Below are positions 1 through 7,559 of a DNA stretch of 11,035 bases, one piece after another (positions within the stretch are counted from its first letter, which is position 1; the number at the start of each line of letters is the position of its first letter). Under the pieces are notes generated by a model. It made no database searches and was not told where the DNA came from. It saw only the letters and a list, made by a program, of their open reading frames with translations. The translations under genes and the position numbers were made by a program. The stretch spans positions 1 to 11,035 of the forward strand of contig DATBFX010000097.1 of assembly GCA_036558305.1 (NCBI GenBank), given 5' to 3'. Source of the DNA: DATBFX01 sp036558305 (lineage in GTDB: Bacteria; Chloroflexota; Chloroflexia; Thermomicrobiales; UBA6265).

Positions 1-526
1 GCGTCACGCCACGATGAGGTGGCAGGAAGGGGACGCCGTCTCGCTGATCGGCGGTCAATGCCCGACGATCGGTGGCTCAGAATATCTCTTCTGCCGTTAC
101 GGGTTGACCGCGGGGCGTCCTCCCGACCTGGACCTGGACCACGAGCGCCGAGTCCAAGCGTTCGTACGCACCCTGGTCGCCGGGGGGCTGGTGAGAACGG
201 CGCACGATTGCTCCGAAGGCGGGCTTGCCGTCGCGCTGGCCGAGATGGCGATCGTCTCTGGAGTGGGTGTCAGCGTCACCTCGGTCCCTGCCGGTGCCGA
301 TGGACGCACCGATGCGGCCTGGTTTGGCGAGGCACCATCCCGCATCGTCATCGCGTGCGAGACGGCCGCGCTGCCGGAGATCGAGCGGCGTGCCGGAGAA
401 TTCGGCCTCCCGTTGAGACACCTCGGCCGTGCCGGTTCTGAGGAGATCGAGTTGGGCGACGCGGCGGCGTTGCCGCTCGCCGTTGCCCGATCACGCTATG
501 AATCTGCCCTCCTCGACTTGTCATAA
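1..526 (+). CDS. purL: Phosphoribosylformylglycinamidine synthase subunit PurL, C-terminal part (5'-truncated by window edge)
   Basis: This is the C-terminal part (174 codons, reading from base 2) of the ATP-dependent synthetase that converts FGAR plus glutamine to FGAM in de novo purine synthesis. The frame is open to the window edge, so the gene starts upstream. Recognisable PurL elements are GDAVSLIGG followed by the GGSEYL motif, then HDCSEGGLAVALAEMA, the conserved glycine-rich segment of the second AIRS-type domain that helps form the nucleotide/substrate site. The chain ends at a TAA (524-526) at the usual family C-terminus, so nothing is missing on this side. purF starts about 50 bases downstream on the same strand, the common purQL-purF order. 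The assignment to PurL rather than another AIRS-superfamily member (PurM, HypE, ThiL) rests on GGSEYL and the purF neighbour. Confidence 0.93.
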   Translation, partial: RHATMRWQEGDAVSLIGGQCPTIGGSEYLFCRYGLTAGRPPDLDLDHERRVQAFVRTLVAGGLVRTAHDCSEGGLAVALAEMAIVSGVGVSVTSVPAGADGRTDAAWFGEAPSRIVIACETAALPEIERRAGEFGLPLRHLGRAGSEEIELGDAAALPLAVARSRYESALLDLS

Positions 527-551
527 CAGTCGAACCGACCGGTCTCCGGTG

Positions 552-557
552 TACAAT
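552..557 (+). promoter_or_regulatory. Weak candidate -10 element in the purL-purF gap
   Basis: TACAAT lies 18 bases before the first candidate purF start. No convincing -35 hexamer sits 16-18 bases upstream, and the TG just before it is one base out of register for an extended -10. It could give purF some independent expression, but read-through from purL is equally likely. Confidence 0.2.
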
Positions 558-575
558 CGTGCAGAAAGGCGTCCG

Positions 576-2000
576 ATGCCGGGGGGAGTCATGATTGACG
601 ACAAGCCACACGAGGAGTGCGGCGTCTTCGGAATCTACGGCCCCGGCGAGGAGGTCGCCCGCCTGACCTTCTTCGGTCTCTACGCCCTCCAACACCGGGG
701 CCAGGAGAGCGCCGGCATCGCCACCTCGGACCGGCGGCGCCTCCACGTTCGCACCAGGCTCGGTCTCGTCAGCCAGGCGTTCGCCGAGGACGATCTGCGG
801 GATCTCCCCGGCGAGATCGCGATCGGACACGCGCGGTATTCGACGACCGGCACGAGCAATGCCTGCAACGCCGGTCCCCTGGTCGCCGACAGCAACGTCG
901 GTCCGATCGCCGTCGCCCACAACGGCAATCTGGTCAACGCGCTCGCGCTGCGCACCGAACTGGAGGAGCGCGGCGAGCGCTTCGCGACGACCACCGACAG
1001 CGAGGTCTTGACCCGGCTGATCGCCCTCAGTCCCGGCGACGACGTCGTGACCAAGGTCCGCCGGGCAATGCCGCGGATGATCGGTGCCTACAGCCTGACG
1101 ATCCTGACGACCGGTCGCCTGCTGGCCGTGCGCGACCCGCTCGGTGTTCGGCCGCTCTGCCTTGGCCGCCTGGGCGATCACTGGGTCGTCGCCTCCGAGA
1201 GCTGCGCCCTGGCGACGGTCGGTGCGGCGTTCGAACGCGAGGTGATGCCGGGCGAAATCGTCGAGATCGACGCTTTCGGACTACGGTCGCACCTCGCACC
1301 ACAGTCGGTCCGCCCCGCGACCTGCCTGTTCGAACTGATCTATTTCGCCCGCCCGGACAGCATGATCCAGAACCAGCGTCTCCACCTCGTTCGCCAACGG
1401 ATGGGGGAGGAGTTGGCGCGCGAGCAACCCGCCGATGCCGACATCGTCGTCGGACTTCCCGACTCGGCGACGCCGGCGGCGATCGGGTATGCCCGCGCCT
1501 CCGGTATCCCCTTCATGGAAGCGCTCATCAAGAACCGCTACATCGGCCGTACCTTCATTCAGCCGGATCAGCGTTTGCGGGAGATGGGCGTCTCCCTCAA
1601 GTTCAATGCCCTGCCGGAGGTTCTGGAGGGCCGGCGCGTGGTCCTGGTCGACGACACGATCGTCCGCGGTACGACGAGCAAACCGATCATCCAACTTCTC
1701 AGGCAGGCGGGGGCGAAAGAAGTGCACATGCGGGTGCACGCGCCGCCGATGATGTGGCCCTGCTACCTCGGTGTCGACCTCGCGCGTCGCGAAGAGCTGA
1801 TCGCCGCCCGCATGAGCGTGCCCGAGATCGGGGAATTCATCGGCGCCGACAGCATTGGCTACCTGTCCCTGGAGGGGTTGCTCCGCGCGATCGGTCAATC
1901 CGGCGGTTTTTGCACCGGCTGCCTGACCGGCAACTATCCGGTTCCCGTCCAGTTGGAGATGGACAAACTCGTCCTCGAACGCGTGCCGGTCGGCGCTTGA
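576..2000 (+). CDS. purF: Amidophosphoribosyltransferase (glutamine PRPP amidotransferase), Fe-S propeptide type
   Basis: PurF catalyses the committed step of purine synthesis: PRPP plus glutamine gives 5-phosphoribosylamine. The 474-residue length matches the Bacillus subtilis type. An N-terminal Ntn glutaminase domain starts at the CGVFG motif: Cys15 would be the nucleophile exposed when a 14-residue propeptide is removed. ALQHRGQESAGIA, HARYSTTG and HNGNL follow. The C-terminal phosphoribosyltransferase domain carries the PRPP loop VLVDDTIVRGTTS (about 356-368). Four cysteines sit where B. subtilis PurF binds a 4Fe-4S cluster: Cys250 (ATCLFELIYFARPDS), Cys396 (WPCYLG), Cys446 and Cys449 (FCTGC). 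Start choice: ATG 576 has AGAAAGG six bases upstream. ATG 591 is in frame with a G-rich stretch (581-588) very close to it and would leave a 9-residue propeptide. Both fit the family, so the exact start is open. The stop overlaps the predicted gcvT promoter. Confidence 0.96.
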   Translation: MPGGVMIDDKPHEECGVFGIYGPGEEVARLTFFGLYALQHRGQESAGIATSDRRRLHVRTRLGLVSQAFAEDDLRDLPGEIAIGHARYSTTGTSNACNAGPLVADSNVGPIAVAHNGNLVNALALRTELEERGERFATTTDSEVLTRLIALSPGDDVVTKVRRAMPRMIGAYSLTILTTGRLLAVRDPLGVRPLCLGRLGDHWVVASESCALATVGAAFEREVMPGEIVEIDAFGLRSHLAPQSVRPATCLFELIYFARPDSMIQNQRLHLVRQRMGEELAREQPADADIVVGLPDSATPAAIGYARASGIPFMEALIKNRYIGRTFIQPDQRLREMGVSLKFNALPEVLEGRRVVLVDDTIVRGTTSKPIIQLLRQAGAKEVHMRVHAPPMMWPCYLGVDLARREELIAARMSVPEIGEFIGADSIGYLSLEGLLRAIGQSGGFCTGCLTGNYPVPVQLEMDKLVLERVPVGA

Positions 2001-2025
2001 CGGACCGGGGCGCGCTGCCTAGAAT
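1997..2025 (+). promoter_or_regulatory. Sigma70-type promoter for the gcv operon, overlapping the purF stop
   Basis: TTGACG (1997-2002), a 17-base spacer and TAGAAT (2020-2025) make a good housekeeping promoter. The purF stop codon TGA (1998-2000) lies inside the -35 hexamer. Transcription would start near 2032, giving a leader of about 48 bases before gcvT, too short to hold a glycine riboswitch. Based on sequence match only. Confidence 0.6.
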
Positions 2026-2067
2026 CGGCCGGTTGTTCCGCCGTCGAGGGAACGGGAAGGCCGGGCG

Positions 2068-2074
2068 AAGGGAG
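2068..2074 (+). promoter_or_regulatory. Strong ribosome binding site that fixes the GTG start of gcvT
   Basis: AAGGGAG ends five bases before GTG 2080. It is one of the best Shine-Dalgarno matches in the window and decides for the GTG start; there is no competing in-frame ATG nearby. Confidence 0.75.
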
Positions 2075-2079
2075 CACCT

Positions 2080-3210
2080 GTGACAACGAGCGATGACACC
2101 GGCGCCGAGCTCCGGACGCCGCTCTACGAACGCCATCTGGCGCTCGGCGCACGGATGGTCCCGTTCGCCGGCTGGACGATGCCGGTCCAGTACACCGGTA
2201 TCATCAACGAGCACCGGGCGGTGCGAAACCAGGCCGGTTTGTTCGACCTTGGTCACATGGGCCAGGTCGATGTTTCCGGTCCGGACGCCCTGCCGTTTCT
2301 CCAATACGTCACGACCAACGATGTCGCCGCCCTTGCCCCGGGCGAGGCCCACTATTCGTTGCTGCCGAACGAGCAAGGCGGGGTCGTCGACGACATCATC
2401 ATCTACCGCAATCCCGACGGCGACGGCTACATGGTCGTGATCAATGCCGCCAACCGCTCGAAGGACGTTTCCTGGCTCCAGCGCCAGGTCGCCGCCCGCC
2501 GCGATCTCCGTGTGGCGGTCACGGACATCTCGGATCGCACCGGTATGATCGCGATCCAGGGGCCCGCGGCCGAGCGGATCACCCAGCGTCTGACGAAACT
2601 CGACCTCTCGGCGCTGCCCTACTTCTCCTGGCACCTCGGCACCGTTGCCGGGGTCACGGCGATGCTCGGACGCACCGGCTACACCGGCGAAGACGGTTTC
2701 GAGTTCTACACGGCGACCGAAGACGTCGGACCGCTCTGGGATGCTTTGCTGGAGTCGGGAACAGTTGACGGCGCCGTACCCGTCGGACTCGGCGCCCGCG
2801 ATACGCTCCGGCTCGAGGCGCGGATGCCGCTCTACGGCCAGGAACTGGCCGACGACATCTCGCCGCTCGAGGCAGGTTTGGGGTGGGCCGTCAAACTCGA
2901 TAAGGGCGACTTCATCGGCCGCGACAAGATCGCCGCGATGAAGGCGTCCGGACCGCCCAGACGGACCGTCGGTTTCAAATTGACCGAGCGCGGCGGTTCA
3001 CCCCGCACGCACTACGACGTCCAGGTCGCCGGGCGCCACGTCGGCGAGGTCACGAGCGGCGCGATGTCGCCGACCCTCGGCGAAAACATCGGTCTCGCGT
3101 TGGTCGAAGCCGGAGCCGCCGGGGTCGGCAAGCCATTGGAGATCCTCGTCCGCGATCGACCGGTCGCGGCCGTCCAGGTCAAAACACCGTTCTATAAACG
3201 TCAGAAGTAG
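2080..3210 (+). CDS. gcvT: Glycine cleavage system T protein (aminomethyltransferase)
   Basis: GcvT takes the aminomethyl group from the lipoyl arm of H protein and, with tetrahydrofolate, releases ammonia and forms 5,10-methylene-THF. The 376-residue product has the usual family length and starts at GTG with a strong ribosome binding site. Family signatures read in order: TPLYERHLALGARMVPFAGW (13-32), FDLGHMGQ (55-62), and GGVVDDIIIYR (100-110), which holds the conserved aspartate (104 or 105) that acts on the folate. Next come GRTGYTGEDGFEFY and GLGARDTLRLEA, then a C-terminal domain with GEVTSGAMSPTLGENIGLALV. The arginine and glycine pattern of GLGARDTLRLE separates true GcvT from related YgfZ and sarcosine or dimethylglycine oxidase domains. 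It is the first gene of gcvT-gcvH-gcvPA and has its own promoter-like element inside the end of purF. Confidence 0.96.
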   Translation: MTTSDDTGAELRTPLYERHLALGARMVPFAGWTMPVQYTGIINEHRAVRNQAGLFDLGHMGQVDVSGPDALPFLQYVTTNDVAALAPGEAHYSLLPNEQGGVVDDIIIYRNPDGDGYMVVINAANRSKDVSWLQRQVAARRDLRVAVTDISDRTGMIAIQGPAAERITQRLTKLDLSALPYFSWHLGTVAGVTAMLGRTGYTGEDGFEFYTATEDVGPLWDALLESGTVDGAVPVGLGARDTLRLEARMPLYGQELADDISPLEAGLGWAVKLDKGDFIGRDKIAAMKASGPPRRTVGFKLTERGGSPRTHYDVQVAGRHVGEVTSGAMSPTLGENIGLALVEAGAAGVGKPLEILVRDRPVAAVQVKTPFYKRQK

Positions 3211-3225
3211 GCCGCGGCAGCGGCC
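3210..3225 (+). other. GC-rich hairpin between gcvT and gcvH
   Basis: GGCCGC, a four-base loop and GCGGCC form a perfect 6-bp GC stem beginning at the last base of the gcvT stop codon. No T tract follows, so it is not an intrinsic terminator. It may protect or separate message segments, or be a by-product of base composition. Confidence 0.4.
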
Positions 3226-3258
3226 GCAAGCGCAACAGGCAGGAGAGGATTGGCAAGC

Positions 3259-3651
3259 ATGGCGTCGCCGACGGACCTACGTTTCACGAAGACGCACGAA
3301 TGGGTACGACTGGACGGCGATCTGGCAACGATCGGGCTGAGCGACCACGCCCAGAGCGAGTTGGGCGACATCACCTACCTGGAACTGCCCGAAGTCGGCG
3401 ATTCGGTCACGCAGAGCGAACCGCTCGGCGTCGTCGAATCGGTCAAGGCCGCCTCCGACATCTACTCGCCCGTCGGCGGCGAGGTGGTCGAGCGCAACGA
3501 GGACGCGATCGGCTCGCCGGAGATCGTCAACCAATCGCCGTACGATCGCGCCTGGCTGATCCGCGTCCGCGTCGCCGATCCCGCCGAGATCGAATCCCTC
3601 ATGGGATCGGAAGATTACGACCGGTTCGCGGAGACCGCGACAACGCACTAA
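3259..3651 (+). CDS. gcvH: Glycine cleavage system H protein (lipoyl carrier)
   Basis: GcvH is the lipoylated shuttle that carries the aminomethyl group from P to T protein and returns to the L protein for reoxidation. At 130 residues it has normal length. It begins with the typical DLRFTKTHEWVR strand, then GDITYLELPEVGDSV, and the lipoylation motif ESVKAASDIYSPV with Lys63 as the attachment site. The C-terminal WLIRVRV and DRFAE segment completes the fold. Start choice: ATG 3259 gives a family-typical N-terminus, with AGGAGAGG (3241-3248) ten bases upstream. An in-frame TTG at 3250 would add three residues but sits almost on top of that ribosome binding site. It lies between gcvT (48-base gap) and gcvPA (55-base gap), most likely in one transcript. 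Confidence 0.96.
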   Translation: MASPTDLRFTKTHEWVRLDGDLATIGLSDHAQSELGDITYLELPEVGDSVTQSEPLGVVESVKAASDIYSPVGGEVVERNEDAIGSPEIVNQSPYDRAWLIRVRVADPAEIESLMGSEDYDRFAETATTH

Positions 3652-3706
3652 TGGCCGGAACGAACTTACTCGCGCCTCAATCAGACCGAAGGGAACCCAC
3701 AAGCCA

Positions 3707-5047
3707 ATGACGTTCAATCCGCACACGGCCGCGGACCGTCGCGAAATGCTTCAGTCTGTCGGAGTCGACTCGATCGATACCCTCTTCGCCGCAATCCCAG
3801 CCGCGATCCGCTTCCCATCCCTGGATCTCCCGCCGGTCCTCACCGAAATGGAAGCCGCCTCGCGATTGTCCGAACTGGCCGCACGCAATCTGGTGCCGAA
3901 CAACGGCAACACCTTCCTCGGTGCCGGATCCTATCACCACTACGTCCCGGCCACGGTCGGCCAAATCCTGGCTCGTGGCGAGTTCTACACCGCCTACACG
4001 CCGTACCAACCGGAAGTGGCCCAGGGCACGCTCCAGGTCATCTACGAGTTCCAATCGATGGTCGCCGCGCTCTTCGCGATGGACGTCGCCAACGCCTCGA
4101 TGTACGACGGCGCCACCGCCCTCGCCGAGGGCATCTTGATGACGGTCTCGCTGCCAAAGAAGAAGCAGCGGATCGTCGTCTCCGGCACCGTCCATCCCAA
4201 CTACCGCGAAGTCCTCCGCACCTACACCACCGGACTGCCGGTCGAGGTGATCGAGCTCCCGGTGCCGACCGACGGGTTGGTTACCAAACCCGAGGACTTT
4301 CGGCCGTACCTCGGGGACGGACTCGCCTGTCTCGTCGTCCAGTATCCGAACTTCTTCGGCGCGATCGAGGACGTCGCCGCGGTCGCCGAGCTCGCCCACG
4401 CCGCCGGCGGCTCGCTCGTCGTCAACACGCTGCCGGTCCCGCTCGCGCTCCTCAAGGCGCCCGGCGAACTGGGAGCCGACGTCGTCACCGCGGAAGGCCA
4501 ATCGCTCGGCGTCGCCCAGAGTTTCGGCGGCCCGTACGTCGGTCTCCTCGCCGCCAGGCAGTCGTTCGTCCGCCAGATGCCGGGACGGCTCGCCGGTATC
4601 ACGACCGACAGCGAGGGCAAGCGCGGATTCGTCCTCACCCTCCAGACCCGAGAGCAACACATCCGACGCGAAAAGGCCACCAGCAACATCTGCACGAACC
4701 AGGGTTTGATGGCGACCGCCGCGACCGTCTACATGGCCAGTCTTGGACCCGAAGGCTTTCGCGAGGTCGCCCGCCGCAGCTACGACAACGCCCACCACCT
4801 CGCCGACCGCTTGACGTCGCTGCCGGGGTACGAACTCGCGTTCGACGGTCCTTTCTTCCACGAGTTCGCGGTGAAGACGCCGGTCGCGGCCTCCGAGGTC
4901 AATTGCCGTTTGGCCGAAGTCGGCATCATCGGCGGGTACGATCTCGGCAACGTCGATCCCGCGCTCGACCGGCATCTCCTGCTCTGCACGACCGAACTCA
5001 ACGACCGGGCGGGTATCGATGCGCTCGTGACCGCGCTCGACTCTTAG
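3707..5047 (+). CDS. gcvPA: Glycine dehydrogenase (decarboxylating) P protein, subunit 1
   Basis: This is the N-terminal-half (alpha) subunit of the two-subunit P protein that decarboxylates glycine and loads the remaining aminomethyl group onto GcvH. The 446-residue length is normal for GcvPA and about half of the fused GcvP. Signatures: PHTAADRREML (5-15), FLGAGSYHHYVPATV (70-84), YTAYTPYQPEVAQGTLQ (94-110), YDGATALAEG (133-142), and near the end TREQHIRREKATSNICTNQ. The PLP-binding lysine belongs to the partner subunit GcvPB, so this protein alone should not be active. The expected gcvPB is not downstream; der follows. The ribosome binding site is poor (GAAGGG about 13 bases before ATG 3707), but the N-terminus matches the family and no better start is in frame. 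Annotation is firm; only the location of the partner is open. Confidence 0.95.
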   Translation: MTFNPHTAADRREMLQSVGVDSIDTLFAAIPAAIRFPSLDLPPVLTEMEAASRLSELAARNLVPNNGNTFLGAGSYHHYVPATVGQILARGEFYTAYTPYQPEVAQGTLQVIYEFQSMVAALFAMDVANASMYDGATALAEGILMTVSLPKKKQRIVVSGTVHPNYREVLRTYTTGLPVEVIELPVPTDGLVTKPEDFRPYLGDGLACLVVQYPNFFGAIEDVAAVAELAHAAGGSLVVNTLPVPLALLKAPGELGADVVTAEGQSLGVAQSFGGPYVGLLAARQSFVRQMPGRLAGITTDSEGKRGFVLTLQTREQHIRREKATSNICTNQGLMATAATVYMASLGPEGFREVARRSYDNAHHLADRLTSLPGYELAFDGPFFHEFAVKTPVAASEVNCRLAEVGIIGGYDLGNVDPALDRHLLLCTTELNDRAGIDALVTALDS

Positions 5048-5220
5048 AGCCGCCGGACCGACGGTCGGAAACGAAGTCAACCGGGGGGTCTGATATACTC
5101 CCCGTTTGCCGGTCGACGCGAACACCGGTGTTTTGGTTTGCAAAAGAGCAACAGCGCGAGCGGGCGTTGCAGGGCCGGATCGGATCGCGCGGAGGACGGG
5201 CCGTCGGGGGCGGGGTACCT
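5048..5220 (+). other. gcvPA-der intergenic region with promoter and leader
   Basis: These 173 bases hold no recognisable remnant of gcvPB. They contain an extended -10 element (5091-5099), then a leader of about 115 bases to the der GTG. The leader contains a perfect 12-base palindrome AACACCGGTGTT (5121-5132), a weak TTTTG/CAAAA stem (5131-5145), and a purine/G-rich end with GGAGGA (5191-5196), which is too far from the start codon to serve as its ribosome binding site. No intrinsic terminator with a T tract is visible after gcvPA, so read-through from the gcv genes into der is possible. Confidence 0.5.
5091..5099 (+). promoter_or_regulatory. Extended -10 promoter element for der
   Basis: TGATATACT combines the TGn extension with TATACT. 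No good -35 hexamer is seen 16-18 bases upstream, as is usual for extended -10 promoters. Transcription would start near 5106. The identical nine bases precede rsfS on the other strand. Confidence 0.5.
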
Positions 5221-6558
5221 GTGTCGAAGCCAATTGTCGCAATCGTCGGTCGTCCGAATGTGGGAAAGTCGACCCTGTTCAACCGGCTGGTCGGCGAGCG
5301 CCGCGCCATCGTCGAGGACGAACCGGGGACGACGCGCGACCGCGTCTACGGCTCCGCCGACTGGGGTGGCATCGAGTTTACGGTCGTCGACACGGGCGGT
5401 CTCCAGGACGAGCAAGAAATTTCCACCTCCTCGGTCGCCGAAATCGCCCGCCACACCCGCGAACAAGCCAAGAGCGCGATCGACGAGGCCGACGTCATTG
5501 TTTTCCTGGTGGACTCGAAGGCCGGTCTCACGTCCGGTGACCAGGAAGTCGCCGAACTCCTCCGGCGGACCGACAAACCGACGATCCTCGTCGCCAATAA
5601 GGCCGACAACCTCAATCGCCGGGAGGACGCGGTCGAGTTTTACGCGCTGGGTCTGGGCGAACCGCTTCCGGTCTCGTCCATTCATGGCGCCGGTTCGGGC
5701 GACCTTCTCGACCGCATCGTCGAGGCGCTACCCGAATTCGAGGAAGAACCGGAAACCGAAGGACCGAACATCGCCATCGTCGGCCGCCCCAACGTCGGCA
5801 AGAGCCGCTTGCTCAATGCTCTGTTGGGTCAAGAGCGCGCCATCGTCAGCGACGTCCCCGGCACCACCCGAGACAGCCTCGATACTCAACTCGTCTGGGA
5901 AGGCCAGCCGCTGACGCTGATCGACACCGCCGGCATCCGGCGCAAGGGGCGTGTCGAGCAAGGGATCGAACACTTCAGTGTCCTGCGCTCGATGCGGGCC
6001 ATCGATCGCTCCGACGTCGTCCTCCTCCTCATCGACGCCACCGAAAGTTTCACCGCTCAGGACCTCCACATTGCCGGTTACGTCGAAGAGCAAAAGAAGG
6101 GTCTGGTCGTCGTCGTCAATAAGTGGGACCTCGTCGACAAGGGACCGACGACGATGGAGGCCTATCGCCAACGCGCGCAGGAAGCCCTCGACTTCATGCC
6201 GTACGCTCCCCTCACGTTCATCTCGGCCAAGTTCGGTCAGCGGGTGCACCAGGTGTTGGAGACCGCGCTCCAGGTCGTCGAGGAGCGGAACCGGCGCGTC
6301 ACCACCGCCCAGCTCAACAAACTCCTGCGCGAAGCCGTCGCCAAACACCCCCCGGCAAGCAAGCCCGGCAAGTGGTTGAAGTTCTACTATGCGACCCAGG
6401 TCGACGTGGCGCCCCCCACGTTCGTCTTTTTCGTCAACGACCCCACCCAGATCCATTTCTCCTACCGCCGCTTCCTCGAGAACCGACTCCGCGATTCGTT
6501 CGGCTTCACCGGGACGCCGATCCGCTTGAGCTTCCGCGGCCGCGAGGAGAGCGAATAG
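5221..6558 (+). CDS. der: Ribosome biogenesis GTPase Der (EngA)
   Basis: Der is an essential GTPase with two tandem G domains and a C-terminal KH-like domain that acts in 50S subunit maturation. From GTG 5221 the product is 445 residues, normal for the family. G domain 1: GRPNVGKS (10-17), PGTTRD, DTGG (57-60), NKAD (126-129). G domain 2: GRPNVGKS (188-195), PGTTRD, DTAG (235-238), NKWD (300-303). An acidic linker (EFEEEPETE, about 172-180) joins the two. The KH-like end has KHPPASKPGKWLKFYY and FVFFVNDP, then RLRDSFGFTGTPIRL. Start choice: the frame is open far upstream into gcvPA, but homology begins exactly at VSKPIVAIVGRPNVG, and GTG is the only start codon near it. The ribosome binding site is only G-rich (GGGG five bases upstream). 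No key residue is missing. Confidence 0.97.
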   Translation: MSKPIVAIVGRPNVGKSTLFNRLVGERRAIVEDEPGTTRDRVYGSADWGGIEFTVVDTGGLQDEQEISTSSVAEIARHTREQAKSAIDEADVIVFLVDSKAGLTSGDQEVAELLRRTDKPTILVANKADNLNRREDAVEFYALGLGEPLPVSSIHGAGSGDLLDRIVEALPEFEEEPETEGPNIAIVGRPNVGKSRLLNALLGQERAIVSDVPGTTRDSLDTQLVWEGQPLTLIDTAGIRRKGRVEQGIEHFSVLRSMRAIDRSDVVLLLIDATESFTAQDLHIAGYVEEQKKGLVVVVNKWDLVDKGPTTMEAYRQRAQEALDFMPYAPLTFISAKFGQRVHQVLETALQVVEERNRRVTTAQLNKLLREAVAKHPPASKPGKWLKFYYATQVDVAPPTFVFFVNDPTQIHFSYRRFLENRLRDSFGFTGTPIRLSFRGREESE

Positions 6559-6571
6559 CGGCGAATACGGC

Positions 6572-6595
6572 GGTACGGTTAGTCGCGGCCGTACC
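6572..6595. repeat. Inverted repeat between the converging der and galE ends
   Basis: GGTACGG (6572-6578) and CCGTACC (6589-6595) form a perfect 7-bp stem with a 10-base loop that contains the galE stop codon. No T tract follows in either direction, so it is at best a weak or Rho-assisted bidirectional termination or RNA-stability element for the two genes, whose ends are only 20 bases apart. Confidence 0.3.
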
Positions 6596-7559
6596 CGTCG
6601 GGATGCCGCTGAAACCAGTCCCAGGCGCTGCCGATCATCTCGTCCAGTGTCGACCTCGTCGGCTGCCATCCGAGCACCGAGCGGGCGCGGCTGCTGTCGG
6701 CGATCAGCACCGGCGGATCGCCCTCCCGGCGCGGAGCGTATTCGACCGGGAGTGATCGCCCGGAAACCCGCTCCACCGCGTCCACGATCTGCTTGACCGA
6801 GAATCCGTCGCGGCTGCCCAAATTGAACGCGCCCAACCCCTCGTCCAGCTTCCCAAGCGCCAGCAGGTGTGCCTCGACCAGATCGACGACGTGGACGTAA
6901 TCCCGAATCGCGGTCCCGTCGGGCGTGGGGTAGTCGGTTCCGAACACTTTGAAGCAGTCGCGCTTTCCCAGCAGCGTCAACAACGCGACGGGAATCACGT
7001 GCGTCTCCGGTCCGTGATGCTCGCCGTGAATCGACGTTGCACCCGCCACGTTGAAATACCGAAACGCGACGTACCGAAGCCCGTAGGCCGCCGCATGCCA
7101 GGCAAGCATCTGCTCGACGATCAGTTTGGAATGTCCGTACGGATTGATCGGCACGGTCGGCGCGTCCTCGCGGATCGGCACCACCGCCGGCACGCCATAG
7201 ACCGCGGCCGTGGATGAGAACACCAGCCTGCGAACCCCCGCCTCGTTCATCGCCGTCAGCAAGTTGTGGGAACCGATCGTGTTGATCGCATAGTACGTCG
7301 CTGGGTCGGCCACGGACTCTGGCACGATCGTGGCGGCCGCGTAGTGCATGACCGCGTCCGGCTGAACGTTGAACACGGCCTCTCGCACCGCGTCCGCGTC
7401 GCGCAGATCCGCCGTGATCGTTTCCACCCCGGCGGGAACGGCGGCGGCGTGACCGCGCCAGAGATTGTCGAGGACCACCACCTCGTCGCCGCGTGCCACC
7501 AACAGTTCGACCGCGACGCTCCCGATGTATCCGGCACCGCCGGTGACCAAAATTCGCAT
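6579..7559 (-). CDS. galE: UDP-glucose 4-epimerase GalE
   Basis: GalE is an extended short-chain dehydrogenase that interconverts UDP-glucose and UDP-galactose (in some members also the N-acetyl sugars), supplying precursors for cell-envelope glycans. The 326-residue length is typical. The N-terminal Rossmann fold has the NAD motif GGAGYIGS (7-14) and Asp31 at the end of strand 2 (VVVLDNLWRGH). Catalytic elements are the SST motif (115-117) and YGHSK with Tyr141 and Lys145. PNPYG-like (INPYGHSK), FRYFNVAGA and RDYVHVVDL are classic GalE signatures; the last distinguishes it from dTDP-glucose dehydratases. The start ATG (complement of 7557-7559) is preceded by GAAAGGGCGG, a usable ribosome binding site. 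It is the only - strand gene in this part, divergent from glyA and convergent with der. Which sugar it prefers cannot be told from the sequence. Confidence 0.93.
   Translation of the reverse strand: MRILVTGGAGYIGSVAVELLVARGDEVVVLDNLWRGHAAAVPAGVETITADLRDADAVREAVFNVQPDAVMHYAAATIVPESVADPATYYAINTIGSHNLLTAMNEAGVRRLVFSSTAAVYGVPAVVPIREDAPTVPINPYGHSKLIVEQMLAWHAAAYGLRYVAFRYFNVAGATSIHGEHHGPETHVIPVALLTLLGKRDCFKVFGTDYPTPDGTAIRDYVHVVDLVEAHLLALGKLDEGLGAFNLGSRDGFSVKQIVDAVERVSGRSLPVEYAPRREGDPPVLIADSSRARSVLGWQPTRSTLDEMIGSAWDWFQRHPDGYGRD

Noticed and set aside
429..575. N-terminal extension of purF from an upstream ATG
   Set aside because: It would overlap the end of purL, and the extra residues resemble no PurF; the propeptide and Cys nucleophile fit starts at 576 or 591.
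2001..2079. Possible glycine riboswitch in front of gcvT
   Set aside because: The whole gap is 79 bases and the predicted leader about 48, too short for even a single glycine aptamer with expression platform.
617..2083. Second + strand open frame inside purF
   Set aside because: Arg/Pro-rich out-of-frame translation of purF; not coding.
4903..5220. N-terminal extension of der into gcvPA
   Set aside because: The frame is open but overlaps gcvPA and the predicted der promoter; Der homology starts at the GTG 5221.
3677..5242. Long - strand open frame opposite gcvPA
   Set aside because: Antisense shadow of gcvPA; low-complexity acidic/basic composition and no recognisable fold.
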